Assembly (NCBI GenBank): GCA_012839395.1
Contig: DUNJ01000175.1
Span: forward strand, 1 to 14,304
Reading direction: 5' to 3'
Length of the DNA: 14,304 nucleotides
DNA from: Tepidimicrobium sp.
GTDB lineage: Bacteria > Bacillota > Clostridia > Tissierellales > Tepidimicrobiaceae
The notes under the pieces: generated by a model
Database searches by the model: none
Seen by the model: only the letters and a program-made list of their open reading frames with translations
What the model was told of the DNA's origin: nothing
Translations under genes and position numbers: made by a program
In this document: in pieces, positions 13,450-14,304 of the stretch
How positions within the stretch are numbered: the stretch's first letter is position 1
Layout: every line of letters begins with the position of its first letter

Positions 13450-14304
13450 AGCCAATAATAGGCTAGGGCTTGTATTCTTTCCTGCCTTCGATTGGGCAAT
13501 AAGTCCCACCCATCCTGAACGAGAGGAAAGGCTTTTATATACACAGGATCAGATATTTGAAGAAGGGATTCAGGATATTGAAGGGGTAAAATTTTATAAC
13601 CCAATAATAGCCAATGAAAAAGATATTAATAGAGTTCATTTTTGTATACCAGATGCAAAATCGATACTTACCGACTCCCATCTAATTTCAGTGGGAGGAG
13701 CTATAAAAGCCTTTCAATCTATTATGAATGGAGAAGTGGATAAAGCCTTTGCCCTAGTTCGTCCACCAGGACACCATGCTCAAAGGATAGTTTATGGCGA
13801 TAGGGGTTTCTGCGTAGTCAATGTTGAAGCCGTGATGTTAGAGAGGATTAGGCAGGAATTTGGACCATTAAAGGCAGCTATAATCGACACCGATTGTCAT
13901 CATGGAGACGGTACTCAAGATATATATTGGAATGATAAGGATACTTTATTTATATCCTTCCATCAAGATGGAAGAACCCTTTATCCAGGGACCGGTTTCA
14001 TAGATGAATTTGGTGGACCTGGAGCTTATGGATATAATATAAATATACCCTTACCTCCAGGTACAGGGGAGGAAGGCTTCCTATATGTGTTGGAACACGT
14101 GGTAATGCCAATATTGGATGAATATAAACCAGATATTATAATAAACTCCGCAGGACAGGATAATCACTACACCGATCCCATCACCAATATGAACTTCACA
14201 GCGCAAGGATATGCAAAGTTGAATGAAAGGTTAAATCCAGATATTGCAGTTCTTGAAGGAGGGTATTCAATCGAAGGTGCCCTACCCTATATCAATCTAG
14301 GCAT
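13442..14304 (+). CDS. Histone deacetylase/acetylpolyamine amidohydrolase-superfamily protein (cut by the window edge)
   Basis: This is the first 287 residues of a zinc-dependent deacetylase-like amidohydrolase; the 3' end lies outside the window. The catalytic histidine pair is present in RPPGHHA (His111/His112). Predicted zinc ligands are Asp151 and His153 in IDTDCHHGDGT and Asp240 in SAGQDNHYTDP. YPGTG (181-185) and LEGGYS (271-276, with the likely catalytic tyrosine) are also in place. Most relatives read SAGFD or SAGYD where this one has SAGQD. Bacterial members remove acetyl or other acyl groups from polyamines or small amides; no histone role should be assumed. The ATG at 13442, with AGGTGA 5 bases upstream, overlaps the hydantoinase-like gene, so the two proteins are probably made together. 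Confidence 0.92.
   Translation, partial: MIKANNRLGLVFFPAFDWAISPTHPEREERLLYTQDQIFEEGIQDIEGVKFYNPIIANEKDINRVHFCIPDAKSILTDSHLISVGGAIKAFQSIMNGEVDKAFALVRPPGHHAQRIVYGDRGFCVVNVEAVMLERIRQEFGPLKAAIIDTDCHHGDGTQDIYWNDKDTLFISFHQDGRTLYPGTGFIDEFGGPGAYGYNINIPLPPGTGEEGFLYVLEHVVMPILDEYKPDIIINSAGQDNHYTDPITNMNFTAQGYAKLNERLNPDIAVLEGGYSIEGALPYINLG

Noticed and set aside
13270..13509. 79-codon open frame on the minus strand across the hydantoinase/deacetylase junction
   Set aside because: Both overlapped genes are well supported on the plus strand. The frame has no domain or ribosome binding site worth noting.

Overview
This 14.3-kb stretch looks like chromosome from a low-GC, Gram-positive anaerobe of the Clostridia/Tissierellia type. 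The evidence is AT-rich DNA with heavy ATA/AGA/AGG codon use, strong AGGAGG-type ribosome binding sites, several TTG starts, a lipoprotein-anchored binding protein, a TPP riboswitch that works by transcription termination, and a selenium tRNA-modification gene. Species cannot be set from the sequence. No insertion sequence, prophage, CRISPR array, tRNA or rRNA gene was seen.

Layout, left to right. (1) 19-1089 (+): the tRNA 2-selenouridine synthase gene, closed by a hairpin terminator. (2) 6432-1123 (-): a four-gene signalling and transport operon in the order OmpR-type response regulator, sensor histidine kinase, ABC ATPase, and an 873-residue permease with two FtsX-like halves. Regulator and kinase are 4 bases apart, and ATPase and permease overlap by 14 bases. 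(3) 9660-6504 (-): a thiamine-pyrimidine uptake operon in the order promoter, TPP riboswitch, terminator, small thiamine-binding protein (MTH1187/YqgV family), permease (ThiX), lipoprotein binding protein (ThiY), ATPase (ThiZ), and a 23-bp terminator stem. The 5' arm of the riboswitch terminator is also complementary to the 3' part of the aptamer, so the antiterminator can be read directly from the sequence. (4) 11488-9714 (-): two small membrane proteins that are paralogues of each other and match no family I recognise, followed by a stand-alone extracellular Cache sensor domain with no output domain. (5) 11773 to the right edge (+): a short hydantoinase/oxoprolinase-family protein overlapping a zinc-dependent histone-deacetylase-superfamily gene, which runs off the window.

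How the parts fit. Blocks 2 and 3 are self-contained modules: signal-responsive export or release, and vitamin-precursor import switched off by TPP. Blocks 4 and 5 are divergent and share a 284-base control region with a promoter facing each way, a foldable leader and several tiny open frames. They are the best candidate here for an undescribed system: a sensor-like Cache protein and a paired membrane protein of unknown function next to two amide-hydrolysis-type enzymes. That link is inference from gene order only.

Starts were moved inward from the longest open frame where the ribosome binding site demanded it (3731-4423, 5743-6432, 6554-7294, 7336-8313, 9078-9374, 9714-10466).
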